Source of the DNA: Punica granatum
Lineage: Eukaryota; Streptophyta; Magnoliopsida; Myrtales; Lythraceae
Length of the DNA: 64,000 nt
NCBI RefSeq assembly: GCF_007655135.1
Contig: NC_045128.1
Location: 39,569,885-39,633,884 of the forward strand
Direction of reading: 5' to 3'
Positions 39,478 through 52,200 of this stretch are shown here, piece after piece. Position numbers and translations under genes: made by a program. The notes under the pieces are model-generated. The model ran no database searches. It had not been told where the DNA came from and saw only the letters and a list, made by a program, of their open reading frames with translations. The stretch's first letter is position 1. Each line of letters begins with the position of its first letter.

Positions 39478-40097
39478 ATGCAGTCGGCGAAGAACGCAGC
39501 GGCCTCCGCCAAGGAGACGGCTTCGAACGTTGGCGCCTCCGCCAAGTCCGGCATGGAGAAGACCAAAGCCGCGGCACAAGAGAAGGTATACGTATTTGTT
39601 TGTTTGGATCGAAAAGCGCAGATGAGATGAGATGTGAGTAGTGATTTACTTATGTGGGGACTCTTTGATTGTTGCAGATGGAGAAGATGACGGCCCATGA
39701 CCCGGTGGAGAAGGAGATGGCGACGGAGAGGAAGCACGAGAGGATGGAGCAGGCCGAGCTCCAGAAACGGGAGGCCCAGGAGCAGAACGCGGCGTCCCGG
39801 CAGCAAACTGCCGCCACCGGCCAAGTTGGACCCACTACGACCACCGGCACCACAACCTACTCGACTACCGGGGCGACAGGTCAGTCCACGGGAACCCACC
39901 AGATGTCCGCCCTCCCGGGCCACGGGACGGGGCAGCCCACGAACCAGGTTACGGAGGGGGTTGTTGGGACCCACCCGGGTGGCCCTGGCAGGACGACAGC
40001 CCACAATCCACGTGCAGGTGGGGGTAATCAAGGGCATGGGACGGAGGGCGGGTACTACGGCCATGGAACCGGTGGAACTGGAGGGAAATACTCTTAA
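39478..40097 (+). CDS. LEA_1 (group 4/D-113) protein, long form
   Basis: Exons 39478-39585 and 39678-40097 encode 175 aa. Exon 1 gives the conserved MQSAKNAAASAKETASNVGA amphipathic start and ends EK. Exon 2 continues MEKMTAHDPVEKEMATERKH, then an Ala/Gln/Glu helix-prone segment (to about residue 80), then a Gly/Thr/His-rich disordered tail ending GGTGGKYS. No cysteine or tryptophan occurs. LEA_1 proteins are hydrophilic, fold into helices on drying and protect membranes and enzymes in cytosol and nucleus during water deficit. Its length and tail match the Arabidopsis LEA4-5 (At5g06760) type. It lies 1.8 kb upstream of a shorter paralog in the same orientation. Frame +2 also stays open across exon 2, but that is a composition shadow. 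Confidence 0.94.
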
Positions 40098-41000
40098 ATA
40101 TCTCCAGCCCTAGGGAATGCTGTACGTGTGGTGCCGTTCGCGTGATGTATGGTTGTTGAATAAAGAAGCGAGTGTTGTTATGTTTTGATGTCGTGTGATC
40201 CCCTTTGGTTTTTATGAGGGGATACGTTGTCTGCTTTGATTTGAAATTGTCTTGTTGTATTAAGTTGGTAATGTAATAAAAGTTTGTGTTTCTTAGCTTT
40301 AAATCTGAATTGGATCTTTTGGGGACATTTTCCGTTGGCATACTTTGCTATAGTAAAGATTTAATTGATATTAGGGCAGTTTGGGGTTAAAAATCCAACA
40401 GATGTATGCACAACCTACCTGCGCGAAATTTAATGATAAATCTAAAATTACAAGACACATAAAAGACGTTGTGCATCTGACCGTGTACAAATTGGTGTAA
40501 CTGTAACAGAAAAAATGTCTCATTCAAACGTCTTAAAAAAATATTTAAAAATTAAATTAAGCTTCGAGAGGTTAATGGGGGTTTACTTATAAACCTGTTT
40601 TGTGCACAAACTTGCACACCCACACACACACACAAAGCCTATGGCTAAAAAACACGAATCATACTCAAAAATCTGTATCACGAAATGGAAAGTTACTAGC
40701 TATACTCATACTCCTTATCCGCACTCTCCTGACGAAGTATTAACCTAAGCTTAGACCCTGGTCTTTGTTTTTCCTTATAAGCTCCTTTTTGAGCTGGTTG
40801 TAATTTTAACAAATGGAACATACTTTTTATTGAGAAAAATGCATAGGTACGTCGGGTGATACTTGCTGAGGAAGCTCAATTCTTCCGCTTTCTCGGGTGA
40901 ACATGAGTCGGATTTCTTTTTCAGTGTCCAGGGCAGAATAATAATAATATTAGACCCCGTCCTGACACATGTAATATTTCCTTCTACTTCCAAGCGTCCG
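40098..41000. other. Spacer between LEA genes, part 1
   Basis: Contains the 3' UTR of LEA gene 1 (an AATAAA-like signal occurs in GAATAAAG near 40160) and AT-rich spacer. No gene. Confidence 0.5.
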
Positions 41001-41352
41001 CGTTTGGTTTTAGAGTTTAGTTTTGGTTTTAATTTATTTATAATAATTGTGTTGTTGAATTATGAGAAAAAGTGTGAAAAAGTAATGAATAGTTGAGAGA
41101 AAGTGATGATTGTGTTGTTGAACTGTGAAAAAAGTAATGCATAGCTGAGAGAAAGTGATGATTGTATTGTTGAATTGTGAAAAATGTAGTGAATAATTGA
41201 GAGAATTTAGTATTAAAAATTGAATTGAATGGTTAAAAATTTTGAAGAAAAAAGAAAAAATAATAATTGTGTTGTTGAATTAAAGATAAGTGGAGTTGAA
41301 AGTGGAATTGAATTGAGTTGAGTTAAATTTATTTTTAATACCAAACAAGCCA
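41001..41352. mobile_element. MITE copy, subfamily B, most complete
   Basis: The left tip CGTTTGGTTTTAGAGTTTAG and right tip TTTTTAATACCAAACAAGC form imperfect terminal inverted repeats. Inside are three direct subrepeats of about 52-63 bp, each starting TTGTTGAA and containing AATGAATAGTTGAGAGAAAG or close variants. A TATTAAAAATTGAATTGAAT block and a GTTGAA/GAATTGA-rich right end follow. It lies about 230 bp upstream of the first G-box of LEA gene 2. Confidence 0.75.
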
Positions 41353-41586
41353 CGACGACTTCTACTATTCAACTCAATAATTTTGTACATGTCACACAGC
41401 TTATGTCAACATAATTATAATTTTAAATGGGCCGCTCGTTGCGGTCCACGTAAACGTCAAAAACTTTGTTTAGAATGATAGGGAAATCTGTCATGACTGA
41501 GCATGTGGATCTATTGCAATTAGGAAGAGAGGGTACCAAAATTTCTTCCTTCCAACAGGCCATTAACGACCAACTAACTTACAGAA

Positions 41587-41753
41587 CACGTGTCGATGAA
41601 ACGGCAGTTGCAGGTCCCTACGTAAAAACCGTTAGCGACAAGCAAATTCCATGGCAAGCGGGGGTCCCATCACTCGCATCCCTCCGTGTGCGTAGGCTTC
41701 TCTGCGCCTGCGCATCCTCCACGTGGCAGCTGCTCCTGATCCCGTGCCACGTG
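41587..41753 (+). promoter_or_regulatory. G-box/ABRE cluster of LEA gene 2
   Basis: CACGTGTC (41587-41594), CCACGTGGC (41719-41727) and CACGTG (41748-41753) lie 130-300 bp before the ATG. The CCACGTGGC core is identical to one in the LEA gene 1 promoter. A clear TATA box was not found. Confidence 0.65.
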
Positions 41754-41881
41754 CCGTTGCTCCACAAGCCCCTTCATAAGCTGAACGGATCGGCTACGCA
41801 CTTATCACCACCATCGATCGTTGTCGCGAGGAGTTCTGTTGAGAGTTATTGGCGACCAAAGACACGCAGAAGAAAGAAAAG

Positions 41882-42298
41882 ATGCAGTCGGCTAAGGAAG
41901 CGGTGGCCTCGGCCAAGGAGTCGTTGGCGGACCTGGGCGCCACCGCGCGGTATAACATGGAGAAGGCGAAAGCTACTGCCCAGGAGCAGGTACCGTGAAC
42001 ATGCCATACATACAGCACACAATGTGGGAAATTTCTATTCCTAACTTAGACGTGAGAGTTTTATGGTGGGGATGCATTTGTGCAGATGGACCGGATGATT
42101 GCCAACACCCAGATGGACAAGGACTTGGCCACCGAGAGGAAGCAGGAGAGGATAGATGAAGCCAAGCTCGGCACGCTGGAGGCTTACAACCAGAATGCAG
42201 CTGCCCGCGAGCAGACCGCCTTCATTGGCCAACCTGGACCCATGACTACTGCTGGCCCGCACGCATCTGGGACCCATACCAGCAGCACCAGGGGCTAG
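41882..42298 (+). CDS. LEA_1 (group 4) protein, short form
   Basis: Exons 41882-41989 and 42086-42298 encode 106 aa. Exon 1 is 108 bp, the same length and phase as in the upstream paralog, and starts MQSAKEAVASAKESLADLGA. Exon 2 gives MDRMIANTQMDKDLATERKQ, a helix-prone Ala/Gln/Glu segment, then a short tail ending SGTHTSSTRG. It lacks the long Gly/His-rich tail of its neighbour and so resembles the short LEA18/LEA4-2 form. Same likely role: desiccation protectant. The pair is a tandem duplication with divergence mainly in the tail. Confidence 0.93.
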
Positions 42299-43012
42299 GA
42301 CTCGCGTTTGGGTGGGTTCTGACGACGTCCGTAGCGCTGCAACCTTCTGATGCCCTTTGGGTTTAGAGGGATATATCTGTTTTTCGTGTTTTCCGATTTC
42401 TTTCTTTGTTTTTCCCTTCTTTACTCGCAGTGGCGAGGTAGTAGCAAGTTTTCTCCTGTGTCATCGAATAAGAGATTAGCGAATCAGTTAGATTTTTGCA
42501 ACAGGATCAGCCAACTAACGATCTTATGATGGTGAGATCTGCTAAATCATATATTGTCATTGATCTTATGACTGTTAACTCTAACGATGCTCTAACAAAC
42601 TCAGTTTACCCGGTTCCCTTCAATTGGAAAAAAGGCACTCGACATCGAAGGCAAATGACAATGGTTACAAACATTCAACGCAGATTATTGGCTTTCAGCA
42701 ACGTTGAAGCAAACAGCCAATGAAGATCGACCCCACGTACCTATAAATTAAACAATGCTAACTGCTTAATAGGTACCAGTTGAAGTAATTAAGAGCTCCT
42801 ACCAGTGAATGAGTGTAAGACAGAAGACGAAGCAGAATCCTATCAGAGACAGTATACCACAAAACTCGGCTGGCAGGACACAATTTCTCTCTATCCCGAA
42901 CATCAGCTCATTCTGGGTGGCCATAACTCAAATTGTACAACCCTTCTGCATTTGAAGACACAATGGTATAGATAGATGAGACTATCTACTCCTAGATGAC
43001 TCCTGAAAGTAC
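42299..43012. other. Convergent intergenic region LEA/CCCH
   Basis: 3' UTRs of LEA gene 2 (plus) and of the CCCH/KH gene (minus). No further coding sequence is supported. Confidence 0.55.
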
Positions 43013-45186
43013 TCAAACCACAGTTCTCCGCAACTCAGCAGCTCCATGTGCAAAGTGACATCTATCCCCGAAAGTGCAAGAACCCTTTGCAAAGTTGTCG
43101 CACAGCTTCGTCTTGTAGTTGCTCCCTGGCGGGGCCCCCGGTCCTCCAAGGCCATGGCCACCCTTGGGAGGGCCACCCACGGCCCCAATGTCCATGATCA
43201 GCTCCCTCACCATGGTGCTCGCCTGCTTGATCTGCTCGAATGTGCCCTCGAGCTCAATGTTCCTCAGGTTTGGGTCCGACTCATGGTCTCTAATTGAGAG
43301 CTTAGTCCCTGTTTGGCGGCATATCAGCTTCGAGTTCACCCCTCCCTTCCCTATGATGGCCCCAGCAAGGGAGGCATCCACACTGATCTTCGCGGTGGCA
43401 GAGGCGCCAAAGCTAGAGGCAGGGCCAGGAATCGATGGAGGTGGGGGCCCGCCCAAGCGTCCAGGAATTGGAGGCTGGCCCACCCCACGGGGATCGTCAA
43501 AGGATGGGGCGACGGGCTTTCCAAGCTCCCACTCGCCGTGGGCAAAATGGCACTTGTCGCCAAACTTGCAGCCCTCAGCAGTGTTGTATTTGTTGCACAA
43601 GCGGGTCTTGACAGAGGGCTGAGTAGAGGCATTGTGCTGGGGCAGTGGTGGCAGTGGGCCTGCATTTCGTGACGGTGGAGAAACAATGGGTGCTAGATTC
43701 ATCATCTGTGCCACTGCATTGTAACCGCCTGGAACATAGTGCAGGAAGTGGCATCCCTCTCCAAAGGGGCACCCGGTAATGCTGCAATAGAAAATAGTAT
43801 CGACTCAGATCTAATTGAGAAAACAAAGATGCTGCTGCTTATAAAGCAAACGGCTATGTCACAATTGCATTAAAAAGCAACTGCTACTTGCTTGCAGACA
43901 ATGGGAAGAGGCCTTAGATGACACATGAATCCGATTAACAGCAAGTTCATTGCTTGATACCAACAGAAATTCCCTGATTATGTAACAATAACTTGGACTT
44001 CGCTTCTCAGTGAATCTATACATTACCTTGCCCATGGATAGATATATCTTACCAATAAGAAAAAGGAATTAACAAAAGGGAGATAAGCCAAAAAAACATT
44101 TAATTCAACCATAAGATTCTCTTCACAGTCAGGTTGTATCCTTTGAATAGAGACAGATCTGACCAATCTTCACAGTCTGGTTGTATCCTTTGAATAGAGA
44201 CAGATCTGACCAATCTAATGACTGGTTTAATTTATACTGAGGCATATTTTACTTTACATCCCGATAGAGCACTATCCCCATTGGACAGCACTTCTTAGCT
44301 CGGTTCCTTTTAAACCAAAGAACGACTGCACCTGTATAGCAGAGCTTAGAAGACTAGTCCATTAGTGCATCTTTCATCGTGTTTTCTTTAAGAATTTCAA
44401 GCATGAAATATTTTATAGGGCACCGAAAGAATTATAAATACTTATTCTCATTTAGACAGGATAAGATATTAACCTGAAAAACTTGGTGCATGGCTTTGAT
44501 TTGCTTCCTACACCAGTTGATAAGGACTCCATTTCTGTTGCAAAACATTAATTACCCTTTTTTTAGTTAAAAAAACTGTGGATTGTTAATCGGGTAATTC
44601 CTGAAAATAGCTTAATATAATTATCATAATCAGTGATAGAATAAAAAGATAAATATCTTTTTGATAAAGACATCTTTCTCCAAAAGATTATGACACAATA
44701 TTTTGCTTATCCACCAAAGTCCAATGAGTGTGTATTCCACCATGAACCTATAAATCGCCACTATTAGCATTTGGTACGCATCACGAGTATAAACACAACT
44801 GATTTATATTAAACTGGCACAAACCGACCGACCGAGGAAGAAAAAGCTTGACTTTAAACCAATGGCCTCTACTACATGTGAATATTCTTTGGAGTTTCTT
44901 GAAGCTTCTGTTCTCGAATCAATCTTCCATTGTTTATCAAACTGCATACTCTAATCCATCTAAGTATAAAACTAATTAGCTTCCCGTCAGCTTCCAGTCC
45001 TCAACAAGTCCCCAAGTAACAGAAAGGAGACCGCTATAGGTACAATAAGCAAGCTCAACTTAAGCTCGAGAAACGGCGAAAATTTCACATAAACTAAAAT
45101 GCAAACGAACCTTGCTTGGACTTCTTGAAACCGCCATTGGCGTTGTTGGCACCGCCTTCGTGCCTTCCCCTCTTACGAGCATCCAT
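43013..45186 (-). CDS. CCCH zinc-finger / KH-domain RNA-binding protein
   Basis: Exons 45186-45111, 44534-44474 and 43781-43013 on the minus strand encode 301 aa. After a basic N-terminus (MDARKRGRHEGG) come CCCH finger 1 (41-60, CX8CX5CX3H), finger 2 (108-127, CX8CX5CX3H), a KH domain (about 173-243, loop IIGKGG) and finger 3 (273-291, CX7CX5CX3H). Pro/Gly-rich linkers separate them. The combination of three CCCH fingers around one KH is that of Arabidopsis At5g06770 and At3g12130 (C3H52 and C3H36, from memory). Family members bind RNA and act in post-transcriptional control, in the nucleus or cytoplasmic granules; targets here are unknown. Both introns sit before or within finger 1; intron 2 (44473-43782) carries a 47-bp tandem duplication. 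It is convergent with LEA gene 2 and downstream of PIE1 on the same strand. Confidence 0.95.
44121..44214. repeat. 47-bp perfect-period tandem duplication in CCCH intron 2
   Basis: Two adjacent 47-bp copies (44121-44167 and 44168-44214) differ at one base (CAGTCAGG versus CAGTCTGG). A recent duplication inside the intron. Confidence 0.9.
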
Positions 45187-46285
45187 GGGACTTCAACGGC
45201 AGAGAGCGCGGATCGAGGTCCACTCAGGCACCCGCGTCCGAAACGATAAATTAAACGAAGACCTCGATGATGGAAGACTCGCGGTCCTCAGCTGACTTTA
45301 TGATGAAGAAACCGGAACCCTAGTGGGAATGGTGGGTTTTTTGGCAGGTGAGTGAGAGCTCAACGCTGGCCGACCTCTCAAAGCGGCAGGAGACAGAGCG
45401 AGCCAGAAAGGGACCGAGGTTATGGTAATTAAATAGGGTTCCGCTTAATTTACGGTTCTGCCCTTCCTTCGTTCCAACGTCATGTCACGGGTCAAGCACT
45501 GACGTCATCCGCCTTCAAAGCCCACAAGAATCGGCCCACTAGCTAGACCCATTGGGCCCTTAGCGGGTCGAGGGTGAAAGCTCGGGCCGGGTCCTCAAAT
45601 TTTTCACCCCCACTTTGCATCCCGCCCTGAAGTTCGACTCGCACGGCACACTGAGTCGGCGAGTACAATGGTTCGTTCGAGCAAGTTCGACAAGACAATG
45701 TAATCCTTCTCGATCGAGTCCAATACAATAGGATTGGAAAAGGGTTGAAATAGAATCTCTATCTGAAGCAGTCTGATTGAAGCGGTCTGATTTCATGCCA
45801 TGTGATTCCATCGCATTGTTCTATACTGACACTGAACGTAACACTACGCTGCACAATTACGGGTGCAACATAGGGAGGGAGCGAGCAGAGATGATATGAC
45901 TTCTGCATAAATCGGTGCTTTCCCTTTCGAACTACCTTTAAATGTTGAAACCATGCCAATACAGATATCATCGGTGATGCTCCACCTGACACTAACAAAA
46001 CTAGCACAGGTTTAGCATCGAAATAATTAAATAACAGATCGCATGTTAGATTCCTCCGTCTATCCTAATAACCAGACCTGTCCCACACCATCATACCCAG
46101 AAGAATCCCGACATGGAAGAGGCAGAACACCAATCACCCTCTCGATCATGGGAAAATGTGCCTGGATTTGGGGCGAAATTAAATGGCAGGATATCTGTCG
46201 ACCTCGGTATCTAAGTGAAGAGAACCCGTTGTTCTCCTAGCATTAAGCACTCTCATAATCGAAATGCCTTGCGCCTTCAGAAATG
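45187..46285. other. Spacer PIE1 3' end to CCCH promoter
   Basis: 45187-45450 is the CCCH gene 5' region and leader. Above about 45990 the sequence is likely the PIE1 3' UTR. The middle has no recognised gene; open frames on both strands are unconserved. Confidence 0.55.
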
Positions 46286-49200
46286 CTACCCAACATCAGT
46301 ATATTCAGGCAAAGATGAATAGTCATCGAGGCCAGACAGTAATCCCGGGTCATAATCATGTGGAACAGACTCCGAGTTCTCAATCTGCGACAAAAGATCC
46401 TCATCTGTTAGCGACTTCAAATTATCCTCGGAATCATCTGCTGCTGCTCCAGTGGGTTCCACGAAGTCAAATTTCAAATTGGGGTCCGTGAGTGGTGATG
46501 CAGGTGGCGGCATCAGGTACGCGATAAGATCATGAGCTGCTGCTTCGTAAATCAAGTCGCCCGTTTGGGCGGATCCCGAGTTGGTCTTCCTTGACTTTGA
46601 CTTTGAAGGCTTGATCAAGTCTGGAAGAGGGGGCTTATGTTTCCCCAGAATCTGGGGCTTCCCACCTGCGCGAGACTTGGCATCATTTGTGGGGAAGGCA
46701 GATGAAGCCCAACCAAGGCTTCCTTCGAGACAAGCGCACGATGCCTCCCTGAATAATTGGAAGGGAAAAGTACTTATTAGAAAAGAACATGCTGTTAACC
46801 AGGTATTCATCGCTTGTGTTTCCTCACCTATGGCCATATCAATTTTGTTAGACTTGTCTATATAATTATATAAATACATACCTAAAACGAGATTCCGCCA
46901 TATGCTTCGATGTTTTTAGATGATCCTCTCCAGTATCCTTTCCATCAGGAGGACGATAAGATCCAGGTATTGAAAGATTCAAAACAGAGGGCAATTGGGA
47001 ATCATCTTCCTCCTGCGGGATTTCCAATGTCAGCTGCAAACCTTCTTCCATGCAAGGAACTTCTTCCTCGTTGTCTGAGAGGCAAACTATCTCCTTCTGC
47101 TTGTTATCAATGGCATCATGTAGGGCATCTGATAGTAATTTCCTACTCTGGGCTGAGTGGATCATTTTAACCTTTATGGGAGGGTCACGGGTAGAATTCT
47201 GCCGACCGTGATTGATATGAGAACTGAAAAGCCTTCCCCCGAAATAGAGGCTATTTTTGGATGGCAAGAGACTCAGTGCACGATCCACAGGGTTAGTCGC
47301 CATCCATACAGATGAGAGCAGGGCTGTGAAGTGTCTCTGAAGAAGCAACTCCTTATCGGGCAATTCTGAGGCTACATCCAGAAGTAAACGAATATTATCC
47401 TGCAATTTGAAAAATATGAGCATCTCTCCATTTATTTTCTTTGAGATATGAACTAATCGCTAAATCCAATTCCGGGCTCTCACTTTAAGTCTAATATTTC
47501 ATGTCCAGCTCAACAACTCATAAATAAGACACTTGATGGTATTGGACGTCGACTTAAAAAAAAAATAAAAATTTAGAGTAACATTACTACCAACGTAACC
47601 ATTGGCATATGTTCAATAAAGGGGTGATTGAGATAGGTGTATTTTGTACATACATCCAACCTATTTGCAAACAGAAGTCGTAGTTCGACCTTATCTCAGA
47701 AGTTCAAACCATTAATCAGAACTTTCACTATTATACTGTATCCTGACAAATGGCTACTCATCAGACACTGAACAGATAAACTTCACCGAAAAGAATAAAC
47801 AAGGAGTGAAGTGGAATAAAGCAACATCTTAATAATTATCCAAAAGAATCAAGTTCACCATAGACAATCCTTATAATTTGATGCAATGCAAACGGGATGA
47901 GAAAAACTTGGAAAATCTGAAATTACCTCAGTAACCCTAAAAAGAGCTTTTCCGGAGCCCACTGAACCAGTTTTTTCACTGTTAGGATTGTCTGATGCGG
48001 ACATGATGTAATTCTGAATGAGTTCCCTGAACCTCTCAGAACAGTGAACAGGATGCCGATATCTTCCACGATAAGAACCACCGGAAGCCATCCCATAAAG
48101 CAGATCGCTGATAAGTCCCCAGTTTGGACCATATTCATGTACTCCAGCACATAATATTGCATCCTCTTGCGGCCACCAAGGATCAGACGGTGGAATTCGA
48201 TCTCTAGGCCAAAAATCTGTCTTCTTAAACCTCTCTACCTTTATTAGGACTGAGCGTTTAGATGGCAACATCGCAATGGAGAATTTCCCACTTGCACGAT
48301 TCCGGATGGGAGTTTTCTGCTCATACTCGGAATCACTATGCTGCCTACCAGAAATATGGCAATCCGGATCTGAAGGAAACATATCCACAGAAGCAGTCCT
48401 CTGTTTCTTCAACTTCTTTTTTGATGACTGTCCTTCAGAATTCTCAGTAGGCTTGTCCTTGCGTTTCTTCTGCATAGGTGAATGTGGTGATGGTGCATCT
48501 AAAGATTTAACTTCATCTGAGAAAGGAACATCGTTTCCATCATCATCTAGGTACATTGAATCTTCTAAAGGTTCTTCTTTGACAGGTTTTGCTTCAGAAG
48601 CTAAGGAGCCTTTCTTCAGAGACTTAAACTTGGCCTTTTTGGCCTTCTTCTTTGACTTGGATTTAGAAGTCCTAGGAGGCTCACTCCTGCATATACACGT
48701 GGATCATCACCAACTATCTTATCTATGAACCAAGCAAAATAATTCTCAATTTTTGCATTGAGATTCCTTAATATGCAGAAGAAAATTTTTATCTCAGCCG
48801 ATGCATTCTGCTAATTTATGCTCCTGCCTGAAGAAAGAATCGGGGTTGGGGGGGTGAGGGGGTTTGCACTTACATCTCATCACAGTTCTCAGCCTCAGCT
48901 TTCTCCTTCTCCTTAGCTTCCATAGCCAACTCTTCCATCAGCTGCATCACAAACAATGAGACAATGAAACATCTGGGCTTCAAGTGTGCCCCTAGAGCTT
49001 ATGTAATGAATATACTGTCACTAACTTGATGTTGAGCCAGTGCCTCAACTTGCTGTCTATATGCCTCCGTTGCAAAATCAGTATCCCATCCTAAATCAAC
49101 AAAAATACTTGATTAAATAAATTAATACAAATGCAAAAATCCTTATCAGCATCAAAGAAAAATTGGAGAAGGTGCCAACAGAGTTTCAAAAATATAAATG

Positions 49201-52200
49201 TAAAGTGCAGCAGTTGAAAGATATCGCCAAAGGAGAATGAAAAGTCAACTACATGACAACAAAGAACTTACTTTCATATATGAAAGGTTCCTCATCATCA
49301 TCGATTTCAGCTTCCATGTCTTCCTTGTACTTCTCTATACGATCCAGCTCCCATTCCGTTTCTTCAAACTTTATCTGAGACTCCAGGGTCGCCTTGTCTA
49401 TAATCGGGTCCCAAAGTTCAAAAAACCGTATTGCATAGCGATCAATTGGACGTAGCTGATTCTCAAATGAGGATATTGCCTGACCAGATGCAGCTGCCGC
49501 TTCTGCCATCTGTCTTACATCAGCAAGCATGTCAACATCTTCTTCTTCTTTCTCAGCAAGAGTGAGAACCTGCCCTTCAGTGAAATCACTGCTGTTGATC
49601 ATTGCACCCGTCTCCTTATCTAGAGATGCGCTCCCACCAGCATGATCTGCAGGCTCATCATCCTTCAAATCATCCTCATTTACAAAGTCGTCATCTTCCA
49701 TCCTGCCAATCGGTTCCTCAGTGAATTCTTGGTTATCTACAGCCTCTTCCTGTTCAACTCTCTTCAGTGCCATATAATCTGCCTCATCTTCTGCCTGTTT
49801 TAGAGCAGCCTCAACATCTGCATTAGATGGAGAAACTTCGGACCCACTGCTCTCATTCTTCTCCCTCTGCATATTCTTCGCAGGCAGGGTCCTGTGACCT
49901 GAGAACAATTCCATGGGATCGAGCTTCTTGAAGAACTCAGTGTTGTATCCACCACTTTGTATAACAAGATCATCAAGAGCACGCTTCTGATTTGCTTTCT
50001 TCAGTATGTTCTCTTCAATAGTGCTCTCACTAATTAATCTATAGATGTGCACTTCGCGTGTCTGCCCAATCCTATGGCATCGATCTTGAGCTTGCTGATC
50101 CATTGCAGGGTTCCAGTCGCTATCATAGAAAATAACAGTATCCGCACCAACTAGATTAATACCAACACCTCCGCTACGAGTTGACAAGATAAAAAGAAAA
50201 ATTTTGGGGTTTGTATTGAACCGCTGCATCAGAGTTTGTCTCTCTTCTGGTTGCGTGGACCCATCCAAACGCATGTAGGTATAGCCATACAGGCTTATAA
50301 AAGCTTCCAAAACATCAAGCATCTTGGTCATTTGGGTAAATATTAACGCCCTATGACCTTCAGATTTCAATTTCCTAAGCAAGATTGCCAGTTCCTGCAA
50401 CTTCCCACAATCAAACTGTATAAGTCGCCTATCAGGAAAATATACCTGCCTGCGGACAATGGCTGGTCTGATAGGCGATAAAAGAGGTGAGAAAGTTTCA
50501 GAGCACTTTTTCTTAAACTCTGATGATAGAAAGACAGGGCTGCCACTTTTACTGCACCAGCAAACAGGTTCTGGGGCCCGTGCTGCAGGAATTGCAAACA
50601 TGAAACTCTCGATAACATCAATCATCCTCTCAAAACGCTCTACTGGTGAAAGAACAATGTCCGCGAGCTTGGAGGAATATGAGTACGACAAGCAACTAGC
50701 TTTCTGCTGGTGAATCTCATGGACTGGATGCCTAATTGTGATGATCTCCCTCAGGGTTGTGGGGTACATGGGCTTCTTTCGGCACCTAAGTGAATTCCAC
50801 CAAGCAATAGATGCTGCGCGTTCCTCTGCTTTTCTCAATCTCTCCTCTTGTATGGCCTTTTGGATCTCCTCAAATATATTCATTCCACTAGACCTCCTCT
50901 GACTGTTCAGTCCGTGTCTAATGTCTTTATCAACCCGCTCTATAATTAAACTTGATGGAGTTTCAATTGACCTGACTTCATCACTCTCCCATGAAGCCAT
51001 GCAAAAATCAAGATGTGTAAACAACAAGCCCAACCCTTGAAGGTCGATTGCTGTAAACGGACCATTTGAAAGCACAGAACAGACGGAGGAACTTAACTGC
51101 ATGTCAATGCCGCTCATATCAAAAGAACTTATGATTGGCCGGCCCTCAAATAAATCTGGGTGGTTGCAGACCTTGCGAAGTTGCATTATAACACTAATCA
51201 TTCCAAAAAAATTTGCACTTGCGAGAGTAGCTTGAGTCTCCGAGCTAGCAATGAAGTCTTCATACAGATTCCGCTGCCTCCGAGAAAGTCTACAGTATAT
51301 TACATGTTCATGTTTCATTGGAAGCTGCTTCTCCACATCCCGTTTCAATCTACGGAGTATGAAAGGTCGAAGGACATTGTGCAGTCTATCAACAACTTCC
51401 TTATTTACCTTCTCCTGGCCCTCTACCATTCCTGATATTGGATTACAAAACCAATCCTTAAATTCTTGATGAGATTGAAATATGTGGGGCATCAAAAAGT
51501 GCATCAGAGACCAGAGTTCCATAAGATCATTCTGCAGAGGTGTGCCGGTCAGCAAAATGCGCCGCTTCGAGTGGAAATTCAAAAGAGTTTGCCACCTCTG
51601 AGATTTCCAGTTCTTAATAAGATGAGCCTCGTCCAAGATCAAATACTTCCACTTCTTCCGCTTGAAGATTTTTGAGTCTTGTATGACGAGCCTGTAAGTC
51701 GTTATGCACACATGAAAGGAATTGGGTTTCAACCAACCTTGCCGCTTGAACCTGCGTTCCTTTGCACTTCCAAAGTAAGTTAATATCTTAAAAGCAGGAC
51801 ACCACTTGAGAAATTCAGTTTCCCAATTTAGCATGACACTAGTCGGAACAACAATTAGGTGAGGACCCCATATTCCCTTCTCACAAGCAAGGTGCGCAAG
51901 CAGGGCAATGGTCATAATGGTCTTTCCAAGCCCCATCTCATCAGCTAGAATGCCGTTTAATCGTTTCTCATACATGGTGACAAGCCAATCCAGCCCAATA
52001 TGTTGATACTCCCGTAGTGGATGCTTGAGAAGAAAGGGAAACTTTGTGCGCACTTTGGTCGTCAAGAATGTGTTTCCTGTTGGTTGAGCAGATCTAGCAG
52101 CTGCAGCCGCATCTGCAATTCTAGAGTCACTCTCTCTCACCTCAGATTCATTCCCAACATCTGTTTCCTGTTCTTCCTCAGGGGAAGAGTGAGAAATCGA

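Noticed and set aside
39697..40113. 138-codon open frame overlapping LEA exon 2 in another frame
   Set aside because: Arg/Pro-rich translation typical of an off-frame reading of GC-rich DNA; the LEA frame is conserved and explains the region.
41466..42044. 192-codon plus-strand open frame across the LEA gene 2 promoter and exon 1
   Set aside because: It runs through the G-box cluster and reads LEA exon 1 out of frame; no domain. The spliced LEA_1 model is far better.
43119..43622. 167-codon plus-strand open frame opposite the CCCH/KH gene
   Set aside because: Antisense shadow of the GC-rich third exon; no domain.
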